Below are positions 49,638 to 59,936 of a stretch of 64,000 bases of DNA, piece by piece. The notes under the pieces were generated by a model, which ran no database searches, was not told where the DNA came from, and saw only the letters and a list, made by a program, of their open reading frames with translations. The number at the start of each line of letters is the position of its first letter. Position 1 is the first letter of the stretch. Source of the stretch: Ascoidea rubescens DSM 1968 (lineage: Eukaryota; Ascomycota; Saccharomycetes; Ascoideales; Ascoideaceae); NCBI RefSeq assembly GCF_001661345.1, contig NW_017962922.1, positions 186,001 through 250,000 on the forward strand, in the 5' to 3' direction. A program made the translations under genes and the position numbers.

Positions 49638-50816
49638 ATGTCATCAGTTTTAAAGAGTGTTGTATTTGGTTCTCAAAAACCCTTTTATGATAAAGAATTA
49701 GATCTTAATATTGACTTGACCTACATTACTTCCAAAATACTTGTTTGCTCGGGTCCTGTTAATAATTATCCAAATTTGCTTTACAGAAATTCAATCAATG
49801 ATATAGTCAAGTTCCTAAAATGCCACTATCAAAATAATTGGTTGATTATCAACTTAAGAGGTGAAAATCCTGGTTATAATGACACTGATGTTAATAATAA
49901 AATTTTACATTTTCCCTTTGCTGATCACCAACCACCCCCTTTTCATTTATTACCAAAAATAGTTCAATCGGTTAAAAATTTTTTAAACAAAAGTGATAAA
50001 AATATCATATTAATTCATTGTAAAGCAGGTAAAGGCAGAACCGGCACAATAGTATCTTGTATTTTAATATCAAATCATAATTTTTCTTATTCAAATTCCT
50101 TAAATCTATTTACTCAAAAGAGAATGAGATCTGGTTTTGGTGATGGTGTATCAATTTTATCTCAAAGGAGATATATAAAATATTATTATAATTATGTAAA
50201 ATCATCTTCTTTGCCTGATTATATACCATTTTATAATCCAATCTATTTCAAATGTAATATTGAATATATCAGAATAATAAAACCTTATTATGAAATTGAT
50301 ATATCAATTTATGATTATGATCTCAAAAATACAAATGATTATAAAAAGTTATATACTTTTAATAATGGAGAGGATATTATACATAAATCAAATGATTTTG
50401 TAACTTATTCGTTACTATTTAAGAAAAATAAAAATATTAAAAACGCAAATTCAAAATTTATCAGAAAAATTGGTCCTGATATTAGATTATCTCTTGAGCA
50501 AAAATTTAGTTTTAATAAAAAGAAATTACTAACAAGTTCAACTTTCTTTTGGTTCAATACTTTTTTTGAATCATTTTATGATGCAAGTAAAAATTTATGG
50601 AAGTTTGATGAGGATTTAATCAAATCAAATAAAATTAAGGGCTCTATAAAATTAAATTGGAATCAATTGGATGGATATAAAGGCACTACAACAAAGGGCT
50701 TGAAATTATTTGAATCAATTGAAATCTATTGGAATTTCAATGACCTAAACTCATTTTATAAAGAATTAATTAAAAAAAGTAAAGAGCGCAAACCACTAAT
50801 TTCATCCAATAATTAA
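49638..50816 (+). CDS. TEP1: PTEN-type phosphoinositide phosphatase Tep1
   Basis: 392 aa. PTEN homologue, a dual-specificity/lipid phosphatase acting on PtdIns(3,4,5)P3-type substrates. In yeast, Tep1 acts in sporulation. Signature LIHCKAGKGRTGTIVSC near residue 125-141 carries the catalytic Cys and Arg and the two lysines typical of PTEN (HCKAGKGRTG). Upstream are VVFGSQKPFYDKELDLNIDLTYIT-type N-terminal residues and the WPD-like FPFADHQPPPF. A C2-like segment follows (about 180-370). S. cerevisiae Tep1 is 434 aa. The codons are highly AT-rich. Confidence 0.93.
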   Translation: MSSVLKSVVFGSQKPFYDKELDLNIDLTYITSKILVCSGPVNNYPNLLYRNSINDIVKFLKCHYQNNWLIINLRGENPGYNDTDVNNKILHFPFADHQPPPFHLLPKIVQSVKNFLNKSDKNIILIHCKAGKGRTGTIVSCILISNHNFSYSNSLNLFTQKRMRSGFGDGVSILSQRRYIKYYYNYVKSSSLPDYIPFYNPIYFKCNIEYIRIIKPYYEIDISIYDYDLKNTNDYKKLYTFNNGEDIIHKSNDFVTYSLLFKKNKNIKNANSKFIRKIGPDIRLSLEQKFSFNKKKLLTSSTFFWFNTFFESFYDASKNLWKFDEDLIKSNKIKGSIKLNWNQLDGYKGTTTKGLKLFESIEIYWNFNDLNSFYKELIKKSKERKPLISSNN

Positions 50817-51966
50817 CTTCAAGAACATTAAACAAAATGACAGCCGACTATTCGGGTTCCAAAGAGATTTTTAAGTTGTTTTTTATAATATTTTTTATAA
50901 TATTTTTCAAATGACTTTTCAAATGGTTTTTTGAATTGAGTTTCTAATTAGAGTTCAAATTTCTTTTCAATTAGCCTCTCAAACCATCTTTTTATAAATT
51001 ATTCATACAACTTTATATAAATTCAATATTATTAATCTACTCATAGCAATATTTTACTTTTTTAAACTTTTCAGTAATCTCTTGTTATCTATTTGGGTTT
51101 CTTTGATATCACCTTTACTGCTGTGTATTTCTTTTAGACTGCACTGCAATAAGATAGAACACTAAGCAAGTAGTTTCCAAAATTCACGTACATATCTATG
51201 AGTATCAAATAGCTATTGTCATTGGTTGCTACAAGAATAAGCTTACAACGTTATTTCTTTTACTGGGTTTCGAATATCATCCACTTCTGAATTAATCTCC
51301 AAGATTGTACATTTTCTAGCATCGAAGCTTTTCCATATCACAACATTTCTTATTAAAAGTTACTGAAAGCCATTAGCACATTTTATGCCATAACTATTGA
51401 ATGAATATTAGAAATACGAATCAAATCAAAAAAAAAATTGAAAAATGACATATCGACTTTTAACCATAAACTTTAACATACATTAAAGTATGATCTAGAT
51501 GGGCTATAAATGTAATTGAACAAATTTGCAGCAATTTTCTATCATATTCTTTTTTAATGACTTAAAAAGTAATAAGAAAAAAAATTTTATTTTGCCCATG
51601 AACCAAATATATTTAAGAAGTAAAAAATATTAAAAATCAGTATATATTAATTTTGATCTTTGAACAATATTTAGCTTGCTTTGTAAAAAAAACAACATAA
51701 ATTTAAGTCAAATCACACAAAAATTCACCATTACAATTTGAGTTCCAAAAAAAAAAAAAATTGTATTAAAAATCTATTTTAATTCACACCATCTTTATTT
51801 ATTTGTTCATTTATCTATTCGTATCTATTCATATTTATTTATATTTATTAATTTCATTTTTTACTTTTTTTTAAAATAAGTAAAATTGTACTCTCTTTAT
51901 TAAGAAATTAATAATTTTGATAACATAAAAACAAACTCCCCAGCATAAAAATAAAATATAGAAAGG
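50817..51966. promoter_or_regulatory. Long upstream region of the GATA-factor gene
   Basis: 1.15 kb without a gene, extremely AT-rich near the 3' side with long T and A tracts. Includes the TEP1 terminator. The length suggests a long leader or complex promoter, as is common for yeast regulators. No RNA gene or repeat was recognised. Confidence 0.5.
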
Positions 51967-53190
51967 ATGAATTCTTTATCTCAAGCTGATTTAACTGCCA
52001 ATCAAGAACATTTTCATAAACACAGCTCAATAGAAGCCGGTATTAGTAATAATTGCAATAGTAATAATAACTCAGGAACCCAAATCCCAAGAAGTGCTCA
52101 AAATTCTTTAAATCATCCCTTTAAAACTCAAGAAAATTCCACTGTTTTTCACAGAAATGATAATGGAAATAAAAATGCTGAAACTAAAAATTTTTGTTTG
52201 AATAGTAATTATAACATATGTCATCCTGATTTTAATGATAGATATAATAACAATGATGCTAATTTATATTTTAATAATAATTTAAATTTGAATGAGAATC
52301 ATAGTAATACTGAAAGCCATAATAATTATTTTGAATATTCTAATAATAATGATTTGGGGTATAATATCTCTGAAAATAAATACTGTATTAATCATATGGG
52401 CTATGATCTGTACTACCATAGACATTTTTTAATTTCAAATTGTCCAAAAGACAGTTTTAAAAACCAGCATATGAATTATTTATATTGGAGTATTAGTAAA
52501 AAATATCCTATTCCTTTGGAAGATTATAGATTGGAAAATTTTGTTATTTCTAAAAATGATTCATCTTTGTTAACAAACAATATAAATGTAAATTCAACAT
52601 CAAGTATACCAATAACTGTCCCATTTCCCGGAAATAGATCAAATAACACAATTCGAACATATTACCCTTCAAATGAGTCATTAAAATATTCAGATATAGA
52701 CTTGATATCAAACATATCGATAGCTGCTTCACTTAAAAATAATGAATTGGCAGAAGTAATTCCACCATACAATCCTTCAAATTACAGAATTAACAGAGGA
52801 AAAAAACAGAGAAATATTCGAACCCATCGAGCCACTAGATCATTGCTGATTTGTGGACAAATATCGGATATATATAAAGGATTATATTGTGTTCAATGTG
52901 ATATAAAATCAACCCCAGAATGGAGAAGTGGCCCAGATGGTCAACGAAAATTATGCAATGCTTGTGGAGTGTTTCACGATAAACTTCAAAATCTAATAGG
53001 ACATATTAATGCTGCTAAAATATTGAAATTGAGAAAATATAATAAAGATTTTCATAATAGAAGTATTCCAACAACAAGTGAACAGAATAAATTAATAGAT
53101 GAATTTGACAAAATCTATTATCATGGAACCGAGAAGGAAAGAGAAAAGTTAATTGATTACATCGAGGATAACAGAACTATATTTGATTGA
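51967..53190 (+). CDS. GATA-type zinc-finger transcription factor
   Basis: 407 aa. A single C-terminal zinc finger, CVQCDIKSTPEWRSGPDGQR, closes with LCNACG (about 302-327), spacing C-X2-C-X18-C-X2-C with the TPEWR..P.G...LCNACG signature of the Gat2/Gat3/Srd1 group. After it comes VFHDKLQNLIGHINAAKIL and a charged tail. The N-terminal 270 residues are Asn-rich and mostly disordered, with a basic patch (NRGKKQRNIRTHRATR) just before the finger. It should bind GATA-like DNA. Which subfamily member it is I cannot say. Confidence 0.9.
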   Translation: MNSLSQADLTANQEHFHKHSSIEAGISNNCNSNNNSGTQIPRSAQNSLNHPFKTQENSTVFHRNDNGNKNAETKNFCLNSNYNICHPDFNDRYNNNDANLYFNNNLNLNENHSNTESHNNYFEYSNNNDLGYNISENKYCINHMGYDLYYHRHFLISNCPKDSFKNQHMNYLYWSISKKYPIPLEDYRLENFVISKNDSSLLTNNINVNSTSSIPITVPFPGNRSNNTIRTYYPSNESLKYSDIDLISNISIAASLKNNELAEVIPPYNPSNYRINRGKKQRNIRTHRATRSLLICGQISDIYKGLYCVQCDIKSTPEWRSGPDGQRKLCNACGVFHDKLQNLIGHINAAKILKLRKYNKDFHNRSIPTTSEQNKLIDEFDKIYYHGTEKEREKLIDYIEDNRTIFD

Positions 53191-53313
53191 AAGATGCATT
53201 TTTTTTATGAGTTTTCAACATTTATATTTGCAATTATTTATAGTTGTATATTATTATTTATGAACAGGGGAGGTCTCAAAATTGAATATATTTATTGGTT
53301 TCAAATTTCTATT

Positions 53314-53798
53314 TCAAATTTCATTAATTGATTTTATTACTTCATTATAGTCTAACTGATGCATAAATTTTGTAGACTTGGTTTTAAAAGAATTATCTAC
53401 ATGTAATACTGGAATATCAAAACACTAGAAAAAATTAAATCGAGTATTAGTAAAACAGGTCCAACAATTGGTAAAAAAATATTAATACTTACATAGGCGT
53501 CAAACCATTTTTTGTTTTCTTCTTTTGTGATGTCGATATAATTGATTTCAATATTTTTGTCACCGAGTATTTTATCTTTCATATTGTCAGCTTCAATGGT
53601 TTTCAAAACAAACTTTGCTTTTTCACATAGACTACAGTCGTTTTTGGTGAATAAGTTCAAACTAACAAGCCTGGCACCATCTGTGTTCCCAGCAACAGAA
53701 GCTGAGGAAAACCTGAGAAAGCTCTTTCTTGAGCTATTCAACAAAGAGCCAAAAGTGTTGCGAGCAAGTAATCGTTGAGCAGCAATCTTTGATATCAT
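53314..53798 (-). CDS. Glutaredoxin-like mitochondrial protein (YDR286C family), one intron
   Basis: Exon 1 is 53493-53798 and exon 2 is 53314-53424, giving 138 aa. The 68-nt intron (53425-53492) starts GTAAGT, has a TACTAAT branch site and ends CTAG. An Arg/Ser-rich presequence (MISKIAAQRLLARNTFGSLL) suggests mitochondria. The glutaredoxin-like domain (DUF836) has LNLFTKNDCSLCEKAKFVL with active-site CSLC. Across the junction it reads WFDAY then CFDIPVLHVDN, matching the family block YCYDIPVLH, which exon 1 alone would miss. The stop lies 124 bp from the convergent GATA gene. Confidence 0.9.
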
Positions 53799-54579
53799 CG
53801 AGAAATCTGGTGGAGGTATGTGATTGGAAGAAAAGGCTTCTTTCTTTCGGCTCGATTTCTTCTTTTCTTTTTGGGTGCGGCTCGTGGTTGGATGCCGCTT
53901 TAAGAAAACGCAACTAAACGTACTCTACTGCACATCTAATTATAATTATATAATTGCATACAGTTGCGTGTATGTGCACTCTGCACGATATACATGATAT
54001 TGCGTGTTAACGCATTATATAATTAAGACGCACTTTCACACGCACATTTCCTTAACACGTGATTTCACGTGCAACTTGCTGTTTTTGCTGCCTGTGAGTA
54101 AAAAATTGATAAAAATGCTGTTGATTGAGCTGGAACCTTTGATAGTTTGTGTTCAATGGCTTTGGGTATTATTTAAACCATAGCCAGTGCTATTTTTTCC
54201 TGGAAAATCATTGCTAATTGCAACGTAAAGTGGAGTGAAAGGGAGGTGGTTACTTCCTTTGTTGAAGCTCCACTGTTGATGGATTCCTTCTGATATCATA
54301 TTTCTTTTTGGAAATTTCTTTCTATATATTATCATAATTTCTGCTTTAACTTCTGTTTTAACTTCTTTCTTTACTCAAGATTAATATCAAGGGGTTACTT
54401 TGGTGGATTCTATTAGCAAACTCCTGCTAGTTTAGAGCAAGAAAGTTAACTTTAAATCATTGATATCCAATTTTGAAGGCAACTATTATTAAGTGTGTTT
54501 TCTTCTGTTGTTTATCTTGAATTACTCATAATTGATCCATACTTTTATCAAAATTAAGTTATTTGTTACTTTAATCACA
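53799..54579. promoter_or_regulatory. Divergent upstream region (glutaredoxin-like / PCYOX-like)
   Basis: Contains two CACGTG boxes 10 bp apart (54056-54061 and 54066-54071) and a zone of alternating TGCGTG/CGCAC-type short palindromes (53940-54055). No gene was seen; short frames lack support. Confidence 0.55.
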
Positions 54580-56370
54580 ATGAATTTATTTAATTTCTTG
54601 TCTAATTTTTCAATATTACTTCTATTTTTGTTTAATTTTTCCTTGGGACGCAATACTCAAAATTCAAAACTTTCCTCCACTGAAAACACAAATTTCCATC
54701 AAGATTTATTTAATTTAAACTATGAAAATGTTGGTATTAATTCAAAGCACCAAATAAATTCAACAAATCCCTCAATTAATATTGCAATTATTGGTTCAGG
54801 TGCTGCTGGTTCATCAACTGCTTATTATTTAAACAAATTCTTATCAGCATTAAACTCAAATGCTACAAATTCCACAAATTCCACAACCCATTTAGATCAC
54901 TTGTCATATAATATTAAAATTTTTGAAAAAAATGATTATGTTGGAGGCAGAGCCTTCAAAATAAACTACACTTATATCGACAAGGACTTGGACATTATTA
55001 ATAATATCCCCGTCGATATTGGTGGGGCTATCTTCACTAATGATAATTTGATTTTGTCAAATGCAATTAAAATCTTCAATTTATCAACAGCTGCTTCAAT
55101 CGATGAGGATAATTCAAAAATTGATCACTCGTTTGGAATTTTCAATTCATCAGATCCTGAAAAGTTTGTCTACTTGGAATATTCTTCAACTAACCAATTT
55201 TATAACAGTATAAAGTTTTTAAGAAAATTTGGTTTATTTTCCTATATTCAATTAAAATATTTACTCAGTGATGTCATTTCAAAATTCATAGAATATTTCT
55301 ATAAATCAGGATTTCCCTTTGATAGTTTGAATCATATTATTGATAAGAATTCAACAAATTTTATTGAATTAACTAATTTAACAACTTTGGATTATTTGAA
55401 AAATTATAAAAAAATCGATAATTCAAATTTTTTACTCCAATTCTGTCAATCAGTAATTAGAAGCAATTATGCTCAAAATATCAATCAAATTCATTCATTT
55501 GTTGGATTGGTCAGCTTATCTCCCTTAACTGCCAACAAAATCTATCATGTAACCAATGGCAATAACCTAATCTTTGAAAAGTTTATTCAAAATTCTACTT
55601 CTGATTTATTTCTAGATACTAAGGTCTTAAATATTGAAAACTTTTATCAAAACATTTCTTTGCCAAATAATAAGTTGAAATTGACTTATTTAAATAATTC
55701 TATCAATAAAATTCAAAATGAAGTTTTTGATAAAGTTATTATTGCTTCTCCTTTAGAATACTTGGAATTTGAAAATGATAAAACATCTAATTCCAATTTT
55801 ATTCAAAATTTTTATCCAGATCATCAATACGTTGAATTTAAAGATTTATTTGTTACTATTTTCAGTTCAAAGAAGTCAGCTCCAAATAATCCAAGATTTT
55901 TTGGTTTGATTAACAGAAGGGATTTTCAAATACCTACAACTATTTTATCAATTCCAAGTTTTTCAACCGATGAAGATTACTATCAAAATAAGGAAGATTT
56001 CGATGATGAAGCAATTGGGTTTGAATTTTATTCAATTCAAATTCTCAAATATATTCCAGCAACTGAAGAATATATTTACAAAGTATTTTCACCAAACTAC
56101 ATTTCAAAATTCCAACTTTTACCTTTGTTTTTCCCAAGAAACATTAATAACATTAATTTTTATTACTCAAAACATTGGAAGGCTTTTCCAATTCTAACTC
56201 CAATTCAAAAACTCGATGATTTCCAAAATAAATTTAATAAAAATTTATACTATTTAAATTCTATGGAAAGTCTTGTTAGCACTCTTGAAACTTCTGCTTT
56301 AAGTGGTGCAAACATTGCAGCTTTGATTGCAAAAGAGTACTTTAAGGATGCAGAGTTTTCTTTGCCCTGA
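54580..56370 (+). CDS. Prenylcysteine oxidase/lyase-like flavoprotein
   Basis: 596 aa from the ATG at 54580; the frame opens 48 bp earlier at a TTG. The family (PCYOX1) oxidatively cleaves prenylcysteines released from degraded prenylated proteins, in the endomembrane lumen. A signal peptide (MNLFNFLSNFSILLLFLFNFSLG) and many N-X-S/T sites fit a secretory route. The FAD loop INIAIIGSGAAGSSTAYYLN is near 75-95, then KIFEKNDYVGGRAFKIN and PVDIGGAIFTNDN. Late blocks include LFVTIFSSKK and SMESLVSTLETSALSGANIAAL (second FAD motif). This family is patchy in budding yeasts, so the gene is notable. Confidence 0.85.
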   Translation: MNLFNFLSNFSILLLFLFNFSLGRNTQNSKLSSTENTNFHQDLFNLNYENVGINSKHQINSTNPSINIAIIGSGAAGSSTAYYLNKFLSALNSNATNSTNSTTHLDHLSYNIKIFEKNDYVGGRAFKINYTYIDKDLDIINNIPVDIGGAIFTNDNLILSNAIKIFNLSTAASIDEDNSKIDHSFGIFNSSDPEKFVYLEYSSTNQFYNSIKFLRKFGLFSYIQLKYLLSDVISKFIEYFYKSGFPFDSLNHIIDKNSTNFIELTNLTTLDYLKNYKKIDNSNFLLQFCQSVIRSNYAQNINQIHSFVGLVSLSPLTANKIYHVTNGNNLIFEKFIQNSTSDLFLDTKVLNIENFYQNISLPNNKLKLTYLNNSINKIQNEVFDKVIIASPLEYLEFENDKTSNSNFIQNFYPDHQYVEFKDLFVTIFSSKKSAPNNPRFFGLINRRDFQIPTTILSIPSFSTDEDYYQNKEDFDDEAIGFEFYSIQILKYIPATEEYIYKVFSPNYISKFQLLPLFFPRNINNINFYYSKHWKAFPILTPIQKLDDFQNKFNKNLYYLNSMESLVSTLETSALSGANIAALIAKEYFKDAEFSLP

Positions 56371-56599
56371 TTATTTTAATTTTTTATTAAATATATAAAT
56401 TCCAAAACATCGTAACAAGTAAGAAATGAAAAGGAAAAGATTAAAAACAAAAACTTATAAATGAAGCTGTATACTTCTAATAATTCACTTGCTCTAATAT
56501 ACTATATCATAGTTGGTGAGTACATATTTTTCTTTAAATATCTATATATATATAGGTATATTTCTGACATTATCAAATACACATTCACAAATCAGTATC

Positions 56600-57031
56600 T
56601 TATTTTCGCTTCCACAATCTCAACACACTGAGCTCTTCCCACCCACATTTTCGGAATATCACTTTTTCCACTTGCAATTTTCTCTCTTTCATCTGTTTGT
56701 ACACATCATCTGGCTTGTTTCGAGCACAGAACAATATATAGGCAACCCCATTGTCGGCGAGAATATCATGCAAATTGTCCAACAACTTTGCTGTCACTAT
56801 CATTCCATCGTCACCTCCATTCAACGCCATATCTAGCCATGCACCACTGTCTTGGTCAATGTTGCTTTGTCCATTAATTGTGGGAATCTCGCTGTTGGCT
56901 GATGGCACATATGGTGGATTGAAAACCAACAAATCCACTGAATTGTTCACCACACACGATGTCAAACTGCATTGCACTGAATCCATCACACAATTCAGTC
57001 TTGAGATACCGCTCTTTTCTAAATTCAATAA
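56600..57031 (-). pseudogene. MTQ2: C-terminal half of eRF1 methyltransferase Mtq2
   Basis: About 143 codons matching the back half of Mtq2, the catalytic subunit (with Trm112) that methylates the GGQ glutamine of eRF1. Present: SVDLLVFNPPYVPSANSE with the catalytic NPPY, WLDMALNGGDDGMIVTAKLLD, LADNGVAYILFCARNKPDD and the end CGWEELSVLRLW. Absent: the first ~90-100 residues with the SAM-binding motif I (GSGSG) and any ATG in frame before the NPPY region except a late one (56986). It begins immediately after, and in the same frame as, the ATG17 stop codon at 57032-57034. Without motif I it should not bind SAM, so I call a truncated gene. Confidence 0.7.
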
Positions 57032-58963
57032 CTACAGTAGAACAAGTAAGTTTAGATTTTTTTCTTCTTCTCCAAGTTTAATCAAACAATTTTGTGCAAT
57101 GTTCACTATTTCATCAGATAATTCGGGCAATGGTTCAAATTGAGAGTATATTTCAATATAGGGTAATTTTGTTATTGACTGAGTTTTTTTATTATTGTCA
57201 AAATTTTCATTAATGTTGTTATTTAATCTGTATGTCAAACTATTACTGACGTTATTATTGGAGTAACCTGGTTGCTCATTGTTAACATAACCATAGTAGT
57301 ATAAATTACTTGGGATAAACTGACCATTCTTATCTAAAAAATCGTTTTTAAAAGTGGAATCTTCTTTTTCAATTAAATTAATGTTGTCGATAAATTGATC
57401 AATTAAATCTTGTAAACTTTTGTTCAAGTCAATTCTTCTTCTAATTTCCAATATAAGTAAATAATACGATTTTTTAAAATTGAATAAAAAGGAAATCAAA
57501 GATAAATGAGTTGAAATTAATTCCTTTAAATTATAAATATTATTATTATCGTTAGTATTATTATCATTGTTAGTATTGCTGTTTTCGTTATTTAACAATT
57601 TATTCAAAATAAGGGTAAAATCCTGAGAATCTAAATTATTGATCAAAACTAAAAAATTATTATTCAAGTCTTTGTCGTTAAATTCAATTAGATTTTTAGA
57701 TAATGAGTTAATCTCTGTAGTTAAAAGGATTTTCAATTTTGAATTTAAATCATTTAAAGAGATTCTATCTGTTTGAATATTCCCAGTAGGAATATTGTTA
57801 TTGTTATTGCTTGTATCATATATGCTGTTGATCAAGTTGTCGAGATAATCGATATTTGATGGTTCTTCAATTTTTTGGTCTTTTTTGATATTTTCTACTA
57901 ATTTATTTTCATTTTTAATTTTGATTGATAATTCATTTAGATCTTGTAAAACGTTTGGAACCTCTAAAGAATCTGCTCTGATAATCTCAATTAGTTCAAG
58001 TAATTCATATTCGTTTAATGACATGTTAAATATATCGTTTTTTTGAAATAATTCTAAATTTCTATAACATTCTTGACATTGATCATAATGATGGGTCATT
58101 GATTGTAACAAATTGACCATTTCGTTTTCGTAAGTGCGATTTATATCGTTATTTACTATGATATTATTTTGATTTTGTGTTTCAATTTTGTTGTTGTTCT
58201 TGTTGTTGTTGCTATTATTATTACTGTTATTGGGATTGATAGTAATGAAATCGGTGGAATTATTGTCAAGATCGTTTAATTTGATTAATATTATTTGATA
58301 AATAATATTAAATTTGTTTTCAATATTCTTGAAAACATTATTAAATTCATTAAATTTTGTATTGATTTTATTGAAAATCAATTCTTCCAATAAATTTTTT
58401 ATTTTTTTTTTGTTTTCTTTAAGTTGATTATATCTAAAGTTCATATTGTTAAGATTTTCATCAATTGATAAAAAGTCATATAAAGTGTCAAATTTTTTGC
58501 TATTATCACCAGTATTGTTGATGTCGTTTTCATACCTCTTATCAATTTGATCCATCGACACATTAGAATCTACAATTAGATTCTTCTCTATTGTAATATT
58601 CTTTAAATTGTCTATAATATGATTCATATTTTTGTTTAAAATGGTTAATTTACTATAGTTTGCATTGAAATTTTTAATAATTCGATCTTTGATTTTAAAA
58701 CTGATCATATTAATAACATTTTCTAATAGTTTGAGTTGGTTTTTAATGAAATCTAGATAGTAGTTGATATTTGAAATGAGAAGATTATTGTTAAAGCTTA
58801 TTGCCTGGAGTTTTCTGATTGTATCATTGGCATCATAACAAATTGTTTTCGCGATTGCCAAGTTTGTTCTGGAGTCGATAAGACAGTTCAATATCACAGT
58901 GCGTAGCTTCTCATCTAGCAAATGAGTTTGATCAGCAATAACATTATTGCTGAACTGATTCAT
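57032..58963 (-). CDS. ATG17: Autophagy scaffold Atg17
   Basis: 643 aa from the ATG at 58963; the frame opens ten codons earlier at a TTG. Atg17 is the dimeric scaffold that, with Atg29 and Atg31, organises the pre-autophagosomal structure and binds Atg13. Mostly long helices. NLLQSMTHHYDQCQECYRN resembles the yeast LTQHFDK block. LLILEIRRRIDLNKSLQDLI then FLDKNGQFIPSNLYY resembles yeast LEAKRRKDVANRM...FIAENGTYLPETIWP. Asn-rich inserts make it longer than S. cerevisiae Atg17 (417 aa). Its stop is directly followed in frame by the Mtq2 remnant. Confidence 0.83.
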   Translation of the reverse strand: MNQFSNNVIADQTHLLDEKLRTVILNCLIDSRTNLAIAKTICYDANDTIRKLQAISFNNNLLISNINYYLDFIKNQLKLLENVINMISFKIKDRIIKNFNANYSKLTILNKNMNHIIDNLKNITIEKNLIVDSNVSMDQIDKRYENDINNTGDNSKKFDTLYDFLSIDENLNNMNFRYNQLKENKKKIKNLLEELIFNKINTKFNEFNNVFKNIENKFNIIYQIILIKLNDLDNNSTDFITINPNNSNNNSNNNKNNNKIETQNQNNIIVNNDINRTYENEMVNLLQSMTHHYDQCQECYRNLELFQKNDIFNMSLNEYELLELIEIIRADSLEVPNVLQDLNELSIKIKNENKLVENIKKDQKIEEPSNIDYLDNLINSIYDTSNNNNNIPTGNIQTDRISLNDLNSKLKILLTTEINSLSKNLIEFNDKDLNNNFLVLINNLDSQDFTLILNKLLNNENSNTNNDNNTNDNNNIYNLKELISTHLSLISFLFNFKKSYYLLILEIRRRIDLNKSLQDLIDQFIDNINLIEKEDSTFKNDFLDKNGQFIPSNLYYYGYVNNEQPGYSNNNVSNSLTYRLNNNINENFDNNKKTQSITKLPYIEIYSQFEPLPELSDEIVNIAQNCLIKLGEEEKNLNLLVLL

Positions 58964-59936
58964 CTTTAGAAGAAGCTTGGTTAAATACAACACACATCAG
59001 GCTGTAAGGCTATAAGGGAGCGAATCGATCGATATATTGATTTCCCGTTTATTTACCCGCATTTATATCAACGTACGATCGGAAATATGCGGTCAGGTGG
59101 TTATATAATCTATTTACTTTTGAATAGTTCTTGTGTATACAAAGTTATTCCTACAGTTAGTCTCCTTTTCATTTTATCAGATCAAAAAATTGGACTACTT
59201 TGGGGAGGTTTTCTCTGTCAATTTTGTGATATATATTGATTAAGCTACATAAAAAACTATGCAGAGAACCACCGGCAGGGTAGCAGAGAGATAGGCAGCA
59301 CCTACAAAACAAAAACAAGATGGAGATGTATGTAAAAATCTATATTTTCAACCAGTTTTTATTTTCAAAGCTCTTGAAGCATTATATTAGTGTTTTCTCC
59401 ACCGCAAACACACTGAAACCACCATCTCTCTCCAATGCAGCTCACATTGTTTGCTGGTTTCAAGTACTGGCTTTACAGCGATCGCTGTTCAGCTGATTCT
59501 GCTGCTGATGGCCGAGTGGTCTAATACAGCCCGTGTAGAGCCCTACGTCTCCAGTTCTATTTCAGCTCTGTGTCACTACTTGTGTTTAACATCCTACATC
59601 CCACATATCATTTTCTGCTCTTGCGTCATTCACATGTACACATCCCATGACACCTGCAGCTTCTATTTAGCCCCTTCTTGAACTGTTCACTGCCCTTCAC
59701 ACTCGCACGACCCATTCCACACGAACATCGAAGGTATCTTCTGTAGTGCAAAAAGATATGATTTTTACCACTGATGGAAGCCATATCAGTTTTCTAAGTT
59801 AAGAAATTACTCTCTTTTAATAAATATAGTTGCTGTCAAATAAAAATGAAACAAAATGTATTTTATTTAAAAATTCTTCTCAGGTAGCATGGTACCAATC
59901 TAACTAAGCTTCACATTTAGTTGAAATTGAAGATAA
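58964..59936. other. Intergenic region upstream of ATG17
   Basis: 973 bp. A Reb1-like TTACCCG occurs at 59053-59059. A GC-richer stretch (59400-59700) has a tRNA-like A-box, TGGCCGAGTGG (59508-59518), and an AGAGCCCTA copy near 59537, but no complete tRNA folds. A 76-codon plus frame there starts only at TTG and uses many CTG codons, so I do not call it a gene. Confidence 0.45.

Noticed and set aside
54056-54071. CACGTG pair in AT-rich DNA as a point centromere (CDEI)
   Set aside because: No CDEIII-like element or 80-bp AT block follows, and point centromeres are confined to a different yeast family.
59451-59681. 76-codon plus frame with a run of leucines
   Set aside because: It starts at TTG and uses several CTG codons, which real genes here avoid.
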